A stretch of DNA of 64,000 nt. Source: Delphinapterus leucas (taxonomy: Eukaryota > Chordata > Mammalia > Artiodactyla > Monodontidae). A program made the position numbers and the translations under genes. This document shows, one piece after another, positions 46,831 through 59,115 of this stretch. The first letter of the stretch is position 1. Each line of letters starts with the position of its first letter. Location of the stretch: the NCBI RefSeq assembly GCF_002288925.2, contig NW_022098069.1:78132424-78196423 (forward strand). The letters run 5' to 3'. Under the pieces are notes generated by a model. The model did no database searches and was not told the DNA's origin. It was given only the letters and a program-made list of their open reading frames with translations.

Positions 46831-49800
46831 TAAATGGGGGTTGGGGAAAAACAGGGCAGCCATTTACACACAATCTGATTTTTCTCTGAAAATGAAGATC
46901 AATAAGAGTTGTTTCCCAGGCATAATATTCTTTAATAATTTAAAATATGTGTAGGATTAATATGTTGCATTTTTTACTACTGAACTCTCTATACCTTTTA
47001 ATACAAAATTTTTTTTCTAAAACAAATATGACTATTTCATTTGGGGCTTAAGTGCAACATTCAGAGGCAGGTAGACTCTTGTCTCAAAAAAAATCACTAC
47101 GTGTTATAACCTCAGGCTAACCAAGTATGTGAATCTTGGAAAAAATATACTTAACCTTTCTATGCTTCATTTTTCTCATTTACAAAAAACTGCTGACAAA
47201 ATTACTTGCTCAAAACTAATATGTAAATACTGGTTATTTGGCACCCGTACAATCTTTTAAGAATTCTTAATGACACAAAAACACCTATTTTTTTCTCACC
47301 TGCTACTTTTTATTTCCTGTGAGTCTTTTTAATGCTTATTTTGAATGAAGAGTTTCCTATTCAAAACTTAAAAAATCAATTACATAACTGGGCTTTCAAT
47401 TTCTAAGTCAACCCTGCAATTGTAAAGGAGCTGAATTTGGAAATAAGCTTGACATTCAAACCTCACAGTATTAGTTCCATTGCTGCTTACCACAGGGATA
47501 TAATCCTCACAGAAATACTATTTGATCCCAGAAGGGGAAAAAAAAGATAATGGATTGCCCCTCCACACGAAACAGTAAAACAGAGTTCTGGGTTGCTGCC
47601 ATTCAAATGAATGGGAATTGGCAGCAATTCTAACACCTATCCAGTTTCAATTTTGTAACATCTGCAGGCATCATTCTGGAAATGGTAAACATTTTAATGG
47701 TCAGACCCTGTCCACTTATGCATTAGCATTTCCAGCATTATTCCCTATTTCTAACTGGAAAGAGAAACTAAAAGGTGACAGATTGCTGTGAATGAAATGA
47801 ACAGCGAGGGCGATGCCATTTGCATTCATTTCTAAAGCAGCATACCGCTACTTTCCCATTCCTTTGTTGTCCTTTGGAGATCTCCCTTATTGTTTTGGAA
47901 AATTCAAGAGCCAGACACTACATTTTGACCATGTAGCTGGAACTCCAAGCATCAGCACATGAATTGATTTAAGAGCATCAAACAACTTTATAATTAAAGT
48001 CCATCTCTTCCTTTTAAATACAAATCCATTCTGATTGAATGAAGATGGAAGCAGTACAGTCTCTGAAAATTGAATTTTTATAAATAGAAAAACTTTTGAG
48101 TGTCCAGTGCACACCCACTAAAATTCAGAAACTAAATAGCACATTATTTACTTTATATAAATTTGAAATTTGATTAACCAAAACCCTTGCATTTTGTTTG
48201 GATCCCGTGTATTAAAAAGCTAAGTTGATTTTAGTCGGTAACCACCACTAGAAGTATCGTATTTGGAAGGTAATTCAATGCGTGTGCTGAATGCATGAAT
48301 ATGATAATGCAGCCTAGAAGTATATGCAATTATTGTATCTGTTTTTGTAAAAGGGCTAAGAAAAGAGCTTTTTTTTTTTTACTATTTCCAAATATACATT
48401 CAAACATATATCAAATTTTATGCTGGATTGTACAGGTCTAGGCACTTTGCTGATAGATTTCCCCTCATCTGGCTGACCAATTAAAGGCTAACCAAAGTCA
48501 AATATGAGACTTCTTATTGTAATGTCAGATTAGTAAGTTATGTAGTTCAAAGTGTTCACTGAAGGAAATTCCTTTACAATTTCAGAAAAAGATTACTATG
48601 AGGGCTACCTATATTCTAACAAGTAATCATTTAAGGAAGGAATAAACATATGTATAGAGTCTTACTTGGGAGTTTATTTATAACTATAATGAAGACATAA
48701 AATATGACTTTTAGTGACACATTTCCTTTTTTCTGCCTTTTGTCTTCTTAAGGAAATATGTGTTTCCTGTCAAAAATAAATTTGTCCGAAGGAAATATTA
48801 GAAAACTAATAGCAGCTAACATATGAATCAGCTCTGGAATCTCTATAATTTGCAAGTCTAAAGACCTAAAGAAATAATTTTGTATTATACTTTTTATCAT
48901 GATTAGTAAATTTGTTAACTGTAATTTAGTATTCCTGTTTATTTGTTAATGTATTTATGGAATCCAAAATTGGGGTATCCAGGTATAAGCAGAGGCTGTT
49001 CAACATAAAAGTAAAATACTGTGCCTCAAATACGTTGAATCTTTACTTGCATTTTGAAGTGCTGCAATATAGTAAACTTTAGCATTAAAGAAAACTCAGA
49101 GCTGCTCCTACTGAAATTTTTAATTTTGGTAATTAACACAGCTCAGACCAGAATTTTTTCTTTTGCATAAGATGAGCTTGCTCAACGTTCTGCTTCCAAA
49201 CATCACACACTCTGACTGATGAAAAACTTATTTTTTTAATGAGCTTTTCCTTTGGGTTTATTTGAGGTCATCACAGGTATTTAACTTGAACAGGAAAAGT
49301 TGAAAATTATAGAGAGGAAAGGAATTTTCTCTACCTTTCTGCAAAAAACAACAAAAAAGACAAAAAAACAAAACAAAAAACCTCTCATGAAGCACTGAAC
49401 TGTCAATTTCAGATTACAGGAAACATTTTTATTTTTATAAAACACTGGGAATTAACAACCAAATAAGTCAGAAAAAGGAAAAGCAGCAGTAGCCTCTTTC
49501 TGGCAGTTTTCAGTTATTTGAGGGTTTGATTGGTGGAATGCAATAGTGTAATTTATTCAGTATATGTGTGTATAAAGTATGAAGCAAGATCAATAGATCC
49601 TGTCCCAAACAAATATATGGTAAGGCTTCCATCTTAGCTAAAAATAAGTTATCCCTTCAATTCACATCTGACTTAGGGTATATACAAAAATATGTATGTT
49701 TCACTCAATCCATGCTTTATCTTAGAATATGTCAACATTTGGTGTCCAAACTAGATGTTTTTTCATTTTATAAAATTAAAAATATTCCACTTCTCCAAAG

Positions 49801-50030
49801 CTGAGTTTAAATTGTTTTTAAATGATCCAGCCCATACAAACCTAATTTCACTTGAAAGATTTTATTCTTCCTGCAAATACTAAGAAATGCCATCCCTCTC
49901 CACCTAACATATCCCTAGGTATTCAGAATTTTGCTCAAAATTTGACAGACTAAGTCGTTAAATAAAATAATTCCTAGGCAAATCAATAGTTCCCAAGCCT
50001 GTTATATGATTTTCTGCAAAACATATTTTG
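46831..50030. other. Repeat-free unique block
   Basis: No transposon seen apart from an A-rich stretch at about 49343-49381. Composition is less AT-biased at 47550-48300, with scattered CpGs and an octamer ATTTGCAT at 47818-47825. No gene frame: 47887-48114 (minus) has no domain. A candidate conserved non-coding region; see findings. Confidence 0.45.
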
Positions 50031-50351
50031 CAGGCATACCTCTTTTCATTGTGCTGTGCTTTATTGCACTTCGCAGACATTACATTTTTTACAAATTGAA
50101 GGTTTGTGGCAACCCTGAGTTGTCAGATGATGGTGAGCAATATTTAACAATAATGTTTTTTTTAAATTAAGGTATGTACATTGCTTTTCTGGACATAATG
50201 CTATTGCACACTTAATAGATTACAGTATGGTGTAAACATACTTTTATATGTGCTGAGAAACCAAAAAAAATCATGTGATTCACATTATTGTGATATTGAC
50301 TTAATTGCAGTGGTCTGGAGCTGTACCTGCTGTATCTCTGAGGTATGCCTG
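50031..50351. mobile_element. Tigger1-like DNA transposon deletion derivative
   Basis: Perfect 12-bp terminal inverted repeats CAGGCATACCTC (50031-50042) and GAGGTATGCCTG (50340-50351), followed by TA, the mariner/Tc1 target. Internally, 'gaaggtttgtggcaaccctg' (5' part) joins directly to 'gatgatggtgagcaatattt' (the end of the transposase gene and 3' part). The whole transposase is missing; the remaining 321 bp has no coding capacity. Tigger elements belong to the Tc1/mariner (pogo) group. The left TA has changed to TG. Confidence 0.88.
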
Positions 50352-50519
50352 TATTTTACTTACATATAATGAAGTAAAATGATTTTCAAGATCAACAAAA
50401 TGATGTTAATGATGTTATAAGTTGCTCCCTTAACTGAGAAGCTCATAAATGAAGTATGGAACAAAAGAAAATCCCAATTGTTTCTCAAGTTTTATAGAGC
50501 AATAATTATTTTCCTTGGC

Positions 50520-50665
50520 TGACTGTGAGAATCACCTGGTACTGATGACCAGCATGAACCCTAGAACAACTAAATAAAAATCTCTGGATATGTAGCCTGA
50601 GAATTAAAATATTTTAAAGGTTCCCAGGTAATTCTAATGTCCAGCCAGATTGGAAAACCAGTACC
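50520..50665. mobile_element. Possible MER5-like hAT remnant
   Basis: 'gtgagaatcacctggtactg' and 'ggttcccaggtaattctaat' fit the MER5 pattern; the rest is divergent. Low confidence; orientation not clear. Confidence 0.4.
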
Positions 50666-51332
50666 TCCAAGGAAAAGGAATGGCACAGATTTGTTTTGTG
50701 TTTCCTGTCACTTGTATGAAGGCGTGGTGTAATAGCCAATCATAGAAAAACTTGAATAATCAGTCAAGAAAATGAAGTTGGACTTGTAAGTACTATATGT
50801 CCCATAGTATAGAATTTCCAAATAATTTAATTATCTAAAAATGGAAACAAAATATATATAAACCAAATTATCATGTCCCCAGAAAAGCCAAAGGCAGAAT
50901 TCAACATTAATATATGTATGTATGTAGGTCTATATATGTTTGTGAGTACATGTATCTATATCTACATAGATATTGATATATGAATATAGAATATATATGG
51001 AATATATAAAGATATAGATATGTAGATAAATAATGAGACATATAGAAGATATATGAAATATTTTTGGAAATATATTGAAACATTAGGTTTTTATTTCTAC
51101 ATTTTTTCTTTCTACAATTGCATGTGGAAGGTTTATAATAAACCTTGGAAACTGGCCTGCACATTTGATATTCCTCTAATCTGGGACATTCAGTCAGGTC
51201 TGGACCAATATTTAGTCTTTAAAGTTCCACTGCAACGTTAAAAATATAGATCATGCTTTATAATACGGTATAATATGTTCCATATCACATATCCCTCCAA
51301 ATCAAATTTTCCTATAATAATTTTTGTAGTGA
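50666..51332. other. Unassigned sequence with ATAT-rich stretch
   Basis: An AT/GTAT-rich run at about 50910-51060 resembles the 32.5-kb tract but is shorter. Otherwise nothing recognised. Confidence 0.35.
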
Positions 51333-51701
51333 TGGGTAACGTATTTGGATAGAGCTGTCAAAATACGGAAGACTGGGTGGTTTAAAACACAGAAATTAAT
51401 TTTCTCACAGTTCTAGAGGCTAGAAGTTCAAGGTCAAGGAGTCTGCAGATTTGGTTTCTTCTGAGGCCTCTCTGGCCACCTTCTTGCTGTGTCCTCACAT
51501 GGTTGCTCCTCTGTCTTTGCGTTATGTGTGTCCTAGTCTCCTCTTATAAAGACACCAGCCCATTTGGAATACTACATTCTTCCCCAGTGACCTCATTTGA
51601 ACGTACTGTTTAAAGATTCCCAGTCTAAATACAGTCACATTCTGAGAAACTAAGGGTTAAGATACAGTATATGAATTCTGAGAAGACACAATTCAGTCCA
51701 T
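51333..51701 (-). mobile_element. MaLR LTR (MLT1/MST-like), antisense
   Basis: 'aagactgggtggtttaaaac', 'ctgtgtcctcacatggttgc', 'agtgacctcatttgaacgta' and 'aagacacaattcagtccatg' follow the antisense LTR. The body is complete but diverged; no clean 5-bp duplication found. Confidence 0.8.
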
Positions 51702-52025
51702 GAGAGATAGATAAAGGAACATAGATAATCAGATAGATAACCAGATAGGCCAGTGGCCAAAAATATTCAGGAAAAGAAAGTAATTGATATGTAAGACAAT
51801 AGTTGCCCAATATTTTTAAAAATAATTTCATAAGTAAAGTGAAGATGTGGAAAAGCCCAAATCAGTTCAGAGACCAATGAAAAAATCATTTAGCTGTAGA
51901 GGAAAGTAAGTGTAAAGAAATAATGGAGCATGTACCTTTAAAGGATGATTGAAATAAGATAATGGCACTCAGGGATAGTATCAGTAGGGTGGATTTTACT
52001 TTGTACAAATAATTATAGAATATGA
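51702..52025. other. Unassigned sequence
   Basis: A few GATA-like units near 51706-51740; nothing else recognised. Confidence 0.3.
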
Positions 52026-52028
52026 CCA

Positions 52029-52555
52029 TGTGATGGGGTTCTGGATGTGCTACCCCAAAATACAGCACTTTGGTATATTGAATTTCTTAAGTTGAAGGAG
52101 TTTGAGAAAATGGCAGAAGCAGGAAGATCACTCTGACTTCCCCCCACCTCACGCTTCTTCCCTGAAAACAGGAGATAAACCTCCCAGATGAAAGAAAATA
52201 TACCTTCCCTGTTACCAGGAAGGTAGGAGGCATCCTATCACCAGAGAAAGGGAATTTAGAGTCAAGACAGCTATAAACAAACTTAGTTTAACCCATATCT
52301 TCATAATTGGTTCTTTCCCATTTATTTTCCCTAGCCCAAATTCCTTTGTCTTGTCAATTCTTCACAAATTTACTTAATTATTTTTTTTTTGTCTAAAAGG
52401 TACAAAATTTCCATCTCTGGTCACTTCGTAGAGTCTCATATTTTGTGGGACTCCTGTACATAAATTTGTTTTTTAATTGTGTAAATTACAGTGGGGGAGG
52501 TCAGCCAAGAACATAGAAGGGTAGAGAAAAAATTATTCTTCCTCCCCTATACATG
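52029..52555 (+). mobile_element. ERV-type solo LTR
   Basis: Blocks 'tgctaccccaaaatacagca', 'gagataaacctcccagatga', 'cttcgtagagtctcatattt', 'ctcctgtacataaatttg' and an end near 'cctcccctataca' recall a mammalian ERV LTR (probably class I) that I cannot name. Ends CA at 52552-52553. No internal viral region follows, so solo. Confidence 0.6.
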
Positions 52556-53394
52556 TCTTGTCAGCATCAGGAAGAGAACTACTGGAGATTTCAGAATAAG
52601 AGGGTGGCATGCTCAATTTTGATGAGATTTTGTATAAACATTTGCTGGCTCTGTGCATGAGTAGAGATCAATTGGATGCTGTAAAAATGATAAGAACCCT
52701 AACCGCATAATTATCACTTAAAATCTTAGTATCATAAAATTGTAATTTAGGAAAGAATTTTGAAATTTATCTATTTCATCTAAAACAGGAATACCTGTTT
52801 AAAATCTATAAAAGGTAGAGTGGCTCCACTGTTTTCAAAAGTTGCATTACATAATGTAAGATCAGCCACTATGATTTTTTTGTTGGTTTTGTTTTTAGGT
52901 ATACTCATTATGTTTTAAGAAAATAATTCATTACAGTGAGCTAAATTGACTTTCTTATATTTTTTATCTATTAGTCCTAATTCTACTACTTCCATGACTT
53001 TAATGATATGTTCCAATATCAAGGCAATTATTAGTAAAATTCAACAACTAAAATGGGGCATTTAGGGGGGTGGAGAGGGTAGAATCAATTAATTTTGTTA
53101 GATGCTCCAAATTTTAGATCCTGCCATTTGTTTGTCATTAGGTACATTTTGTCTCTGAGCTGCTTTCTGATCACTTTTTTTTCCTATGCAATATTGATGC
53201 CACTTGACTTGTCCAAGATCACCTGTATGTTCCATTTGGTTTAGTCAGATGCTTTGGGCACTGCTGTTTTCTATATTTGCCTGGATATCTAGCTTCTTTG
53301 AACCAGTTTCATTCAAGGCTAAACTGCAGTTTCTGCTTATTCCCATATAATCTTCATAAACTTGGATTCTAGTTACTCCTTCAATTTCACCAAC
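52556..53394. other. Unassigned sequence
   Basis: Nothing recognised. Confidence 0.35.
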
Positions 53395-53537
53395 TAGAAT
53401 CAAAAAAGTTGTAACATCTAAGAGCTTATTAGAAATTCAGAATCTCAGGTCCCACCTAAGACCTACAGAGTCAGTTTTCATTTTAACAAGACATCCAGGT
53501 GATTTGTGTGCACATTAAAGTTTGAGGAGCTCTCATC
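53395..53537 (+). mobile_element. MER5-like hAT-Charlie fragment
   Basis: 'aattcagaatctcaggtccc', 'acctacagagtcagttttca' and 'agacatccaggtgatttgtg' followed by 'aagtttgaggagc' match the MER5 pattern in order. Confidence 0.65.
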
Positions 53538-54598
53538 TTTGGAGGTCAGCACCCCCTTGAGGCATCTCTCCAAACCCTGTTGGTTAATCCCTCGGTACCT
53601 ACTTGGTTACAGTACATCTGTAACCACACACCAAAGACATCACACCCATTGTAAATTCCCGGTTCTCAAATATCTGAAAAAATGATCATGTCTCCTTTAA
53701 TTATTTTCTTCTCTGGTCAAGCTTCTTTGGTTCCTTCAGCCATTTCTCTCACATAAGTGTTTCCAGACATCTTCAAACCTCAGTCATCTAGAACATCTAT
53801 CAGATGATTTCTAACCTGTCAGTATCTACAGCAAACGCAGGTTTCTTTTCTGCCTATTGCACAGAGGAAAACAGTGAGAGGTAAATGAAAATGGGATTCA
53901 GGCATGACCAATTACGCATTACCAGTGCCCTCATGTCTCAATAAAGTTGAGAAATCAATTCAATTTTTAGCTTTCTCCAAGAAGTGTTGCCCAACATGAT
54001 ACAGAATGATGAATGCTGACCTCTTAAAATCACTAAGGTATAAAGTGTAACAAAAATTATTAATACAGCCATGTGATTAAGTAGGTCTCTATCAATGAAT
54101 CACAGTGACGGGATTATCCTAGACTTTACCTGCAGGAGTGAAAAATGAGGTCGTTAGTGAAAACCAAATGCAAATATCGTCAGATTCTGCAACATTTCTC
54201 TTTATACATTAAAAAAGACATTTCCAATTTGCAGAGATGTACATATTTCAATTTTAAAATATATCTGTATGGCAAAAAATTTTTTTTCCTTAAAAATAGT
54301 CCAGCATTTGAAATCCTGAAATTTAGTTTTTAAGCATTTGAAACATATATGGCTCTTTTGTAAAACAAGTGAAAATATCCTAAAATAAAACTTTAAAGTA
54401 AGAGGTATATTAATATGAAATTTTACAATTAAGTTTTTTTGTATATGTATTATAATTGATTAATTGTAACAGGCCAACAAAACTAAAAGATTCTAGATTC
54501 CAAGTATGACTTTTTTCAAATGTTGATACTTTTAAATGGAAAGGCTTTGGATATTAAAAATTGAATTTACATTTTAAAGATATTTAGATACCTATGTG

Positions 54599-54599
<1 letters not shown>
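53538..54599. other. Unassigned sequence
   Basis: No gene or named repeat seen. Confidence 0.35.

Positions 54600-54641
<42 letters not shown>
54600..54641. repeat. (CA)21 microsatellite
   Basis: Uninterrupted CA units; a likely polymorphic locus. Confidence 0.98.
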
Positions 54642-54642
<1 letters not shown>

Positions 54643-54739
54643 CTTGAAAACCAAATAGGATAACTGAGTTGTTTGCTTCTAAAGTATGATTCGACTTCAT
54701 CACTAGCAAAGTATAGAGAAATGACAATACTAAATACTT

Positions 54740-54970
54740 GTCTAGTGGGTAAAATGTGTTAGAACCAGAAAGGTAGGCTATGGAAAGTCTTCAGTGTACT
54801 TTATTTTATAATCAATTTTGAGTCATAAGAAGTTACTGAGAAGAGAAATTATGTGACCTAGGTTTTGAAAAGTTAACTGTGAAGGAAAAAGTAGAGGTTT
54901 CTTTTGTAGGTTTGGGTTTCAGACTCAGGAAGACTTGTCAAGAGAGAGCTGTAATTATCCGGAAGAAAAA
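54740..54970 (-). mobile_element. Possible L2 fragment, antisense
   Basis: 'aggctatggaaagtcttcag', 'gagaaattatgtgacctagg' and 'gagagctgtaattatccgga' resemble antisense L2 ORF2 blocks in order, but divergence is high. Confidence 0.5.
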
Positions 54971-56574
54971 ATTATTGTTCTTTATAGTTCCCTGGTTATA
55001 AATTTTTCTAGATAATGATTAGATTCTTCTCCAAAGTCATGTTATTCCTATCCTGTTGCTTTTTAAGGTACATTCATTAACTAAGTCAGGTTAGAGATAA
55101 TGATCGTATAAGAAATTATGAGATGTTGCTCTGCATTCTTAAAATTCTGTTTATGAACATGTTATTGTTGTTGTTTTGTTGGTTACTTGAACCAGTTGCA
55201 TCAGAACTGATTTTTTCTTTCACTTGAGCATAAATCTGAGTAATTTTTTTAAAGTTTTTGATTCATAGGAACAAGAGAAAAATGTGATCTATGACTTTTA
55301 TGTGGGTTTAATTAGTCTCACGTATTAAAAAATAAAATGAAATATTTAAATTTTTAAATATTTTGTTAATCCAAATAAATTACAAGGTCTTTGTTTTTAA
55401 GTTTGGTCTTGTAGTGAATACAAGGGATTTGGGGGCTGATCAAGGTAAAAGGTAAGGCAAGAGGTGGCAACAGCACGTAATGGGCTTTATTTCAGTGCCA
55501 CTTTGAAAGGTTGCTCATGAAAGGCAATCCTTAACAGCCTGTGACCTTCCAGAGGCAACAGTTTGGGCCACCAACAGGAAGGGGAAGAAGACAGGGAAAC
55601 TCTGGGTTGGGGGGTGTCCAGAGTCACAGAGGGAACTTACATGTCCTGATGATGTTGCTTAACAGCACAAGGGAAACAAGGGAAATTTTCTGAGTCATAG
55701 AACTCTGAAGGCAGCAGTGGCATGGGGTCTTTCATGGTCCCAAGGTTTATCTTATCTATGGCTAGCAGATCTTGGGTGTAGTTAGTGGAGTATGCAAAGC
55801 AGGAAGGGTTTAAATGTCTAAACATCTGCTTACTTTAGCTATATTTAAAGCAATTGGATGTGTAAAATTTGAGTTTGGGTATTGAGCTAATGGTCCCAGC
55901 CTGCCTTGAAGAAATGAACAATATAAGGCCAATATACAGTCTTTAACCCACTTATATAACAGGCATATAGAGTGTTGGTAAAGATTTAGTATTACTTTTT
56001 TCAAGCGTAAGAAAGTAGCTTAGTTTACTAAACTAAGTAGAAAAATTACCTACTAGGAAAACGTCATTTCTTGACAATAATATATTCATTTTGTGACAAA
56101 TTTTTAAAAGCACATTCAAGTCCTGTACCCTTTGTTGAGCTTCACTGCAGTCTTACAAGTTAACTTTTTTCTTTTTATTTCCTTTTTACCTCACAGAGTT
56201 GAAAAGGTCTGCGTACAGTAAATACAAAATTCATAAACACATATGAATGATTTAGTAAAATCATTTTGGGAAGATTATTTTCCCATTATTTCTTCATATG
56301 TAAAATAAAGTAGGTAGATACTTAGTCTCTAAGGACCCTTCCAAAGTTAGGTACTATGATTAATATTTTAATATTTTCTTCACTAATATAAGAATCCTGC
56401 TACATTTACCTTATTAATTTGTTTAATAAACATTTTTATTCATAGGTAATAAAATATTAAGTTTCAAGTTAGTTCAAGCTGGTTTAATCAAAGGAAATAA
56501 TAGAAACATTTCTATAAAATGCCAGGTAAAAACTGGATGCACATTGTACACTAAAGTGTGGGCACTGCTACTGT
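54971..56574. other. Unassigned sequence
   Basis: A less AT-rich block at 55420-55960 contains two unsupported minus-strand frames (55637-55825 and 55810-56004). It could be an LTR, but I cannot place it. The rest is AT-rich. Confidence 0.35.
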
Positions 56575-56790
56575 TTGGAAAATGATACAGAGATAAGATC
56601 ACTAATTGTATTGAGTATCTTCTGCTTGCCAAGCATTTTTCTACATTATTATCTTACAATAACCTTCTTCAGCAGATAGCACCTATGTAATTGCTGGGAT
56701 GAGGAAACAAAATCTCTAATTAATCAACAATTTACTCAAGGTGATTTAGTTTATAAATGGCATGGTCTGGATTCAAGTATCTCTTCTTTA
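56575..56790 (+). mobile_element. MIR SINE
   Basis: 'attgtattgagtatcttctg', 'cttgccaagcatttttctac', 'aaggtgatttagtttataaa' and 'tggcatggtctggattcaag' follow the MIR consensus from the tRNA-unrelated core to the 'gattcaaaccc'-like end. An ancient mammal-wide element. Confidence 0.75.
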
Positions 56791-58513
56791 AAACCTCTTA
56801 ATTTGATACATTATTATGGATTCTCAATTCCAGATATTCAATTAATAAGATTTGTTACTTCATCATAAGTTTAAATATTCTTAACATTAAATGTTAACTA
56901 GTTTCTATTTAAATATAACCTCTAATGCTTTCTAAATGCTGCATAGACCCAAAACACATATATAATTTTATTCTACCTACTTTTGAAGCCACACATTATA
57001 GTAGAAGAAATGTGATTCAGGGATTTATTACATTAAAGATTAAGTGAAGAGACTAATTTGGAAATTTCAAATAATAAAATAAAGACTATTTTCAAATATA
57101 TTTCAGAATATTCAAGTCCAATTAAAAAAGTAAATGATAATTATTTTAATTTTAATTAGAAAAATAAACAAATGATATTATCCTTGTGCATATTTTTTAT
57201 ATCTTTTAATTATGAAACACAAGAAAAAGTAACATGTACGCATGCAGACCAATGTATATGTATACAGACCTAGTCTCATATCTGTGATATTACTTTGTGG
57301 CTATTATAAAATTGTCCCATACTTTAGGTAACTAAAATTATGTGGCTGAAGTCAAAACAAAATTAGCATTACTTCTAATTTTGCATTGTGTTATGTTTAA
57401 GAAAGTTGAAAAACATTCCTTATCTTGACAAGGAATTAGAAATTTATTCTACTGTAATTATTTCCTTTTTAAACAACCTAAATAAAAGTCTAACAAATAT
57501 TAAGAAGAGACATTAAAATGAGGTATTAGCAATAAACTATTAGCATTAAAACTGCCCACTATCCCTATTCAAAATGTTGCTGTAATAATTATGATGATCA
57601 TATAATTTATTACCCAAACCAGGACACGTGTTAGAGGTAAAGGAGTGAGGTTATAGTTATTTTAGTTTAATGAACAAGGATCCTGCCAGGAAAACAGGGA
57701 AATATATTCACCCTAATTATTTTAGGATCCAATTTTTGTATAGGAAATGTTTCTTGTCCATATGCACACAAAAAGTACACTTTATTCCTTTGCAATTTTC
57801 TGCGAAGTCCACACAGAGAAGACAGACGTGAAGATTGCAGCTGTCCTACTTTTATAAAGTCAGCTATTTGTAAAAGTCTGTTTGCTCAAATATAATGAAC
57901 TATTTATATGGACTCTTAAAATGTCTTATTTCAATAAAAACTGTATGAATCCCTCAGTGATTTTTTTTCTTACAATATGAGTCAGAAATGTGTTTCTCTT
58001 TTTTTTTTGGTTTATACAGGAGCTATTCATGAGAGTCGTATGTAGTAAACCTTGCAAAACATAGAGAAACATGCTCTGTTTCCCTGTTCTGATGTTTTCT
58101 TAGATACTTTTTAAATTTTGACTTTTGTATTATTCATTAATCACACTTATCTAATCTCTTATACTAGATTTAAGAGGTAAAGGAACTATGTTTATTCTCC
58201 ACAGGTTCTTCTAGTGTCCTTCATAAGACAGTCATTGGAAAAACGTTTTCTCATTTGAAATAAATGGACTGATTCAAGCATTACTGCTCAGGTTCTATTA
58301 AGATCACAAGTTATAATCAATATACAGGTTTAAAATAAAATTCCTGTTTATAGCTTATTCTATTACTTAGTTTGCTTTGAAAATCTGCACTTTCTATACA
58401 TATAATTTTTCCTTCATCTAGTCATTTTGAACTTAATATTGAAAGAAAAAAGGAATTGTAAAACAGGGTTAATTGTTAGCAAAAGATATTCAAATGGAAG
58501 CTTATACCTTAAA
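56791..58513. other. Unassigned AT-rich sequence
   Basis: No gene or named repeat seen. Confidence 0.35.
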
Positions 58514-58523
58514 TATAATTCCA

Positions 58524-58745
58524 GGTTTTTTTTGTTTTGTTTTGTTTTTTTTGTGGTACGCGGGCCTCTCACTGTTGTGGCCTCTCCCATTGCGGAGAAC
58601 AAGCTCCAGACGTGCAGGCTCAGTGGCCATGGTTCACGGGTCCAGCCGCTCCGCGGCATGTGGGATCTTCCCGGACCGGGGCACGAACCTGTGTCCCCTG
58701 CATCGGCAGGCAGACTCTCAACCACTGTGCCACCAGGGAAGCCCC
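58524..58745 (-). mobile_element. CHR-type SINE, short form
   Basis: Minus-strand copy with a TTTTG-rich tail (58525-58551), GGTACGCGGGCC and a canonical head GGGGCTTCCCTGGTGGCACA at the right. Duplication TATAATTCCA at 58514-58523 and 58746-58755. The frames of 103-112 codons here are SINE translations. Confidence 0.95.
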
Positions 58746-58787
58746 TATAATTCCAATTTTAACAAGTATATGTTGTATCTTGTGTCA

Positions 58788-59115
58788 CAAGGGTCAATAA
58801 AGTTTTTCTGAAAAGAGTCAGATATTGTTTGTGGGTTTGTAAGCTATATACTCTTTGTTATAACTATTCAACTCTGTGGCTGTACCATGAAAGCAACCAT
58901 AGAAAATATACAAATGAGTATGGCTGTGTTCCAGCAAATCTATATTTATGACCCTGAAATTTATATTTCATATAATTTTAATTTTTTATGAAATAATATT
59001 CTTCTTTTCATTTTTTTTCAACAACTTACACATGTGAAAATGAGCTTAGCTTGCAGGATATATGAAAATAGGCAGCCAGCAGGATTTGACCTGTGGGCCA
59101 TAGACATAACCCCTG
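58788..59115. mobile_element. MER58-like hAT-Charlie DNA transposon
   Basis: 'aagtttttctgaaaagagtc', 'actctgtggctgtaccatga', 'gtatggctgtgttccagcaa' and 'gatttgacctgtgggccata' followed by 'gacataacccctg' give the order of MER58. Terminal repeats CAAGGGTC and AACCCCTG are near-complementary. Possible 8-bp flanks TTGTGTCA and TTTTATCA (imperfect). Non-autonomous, no coding capacity. Confidence 0.75.
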
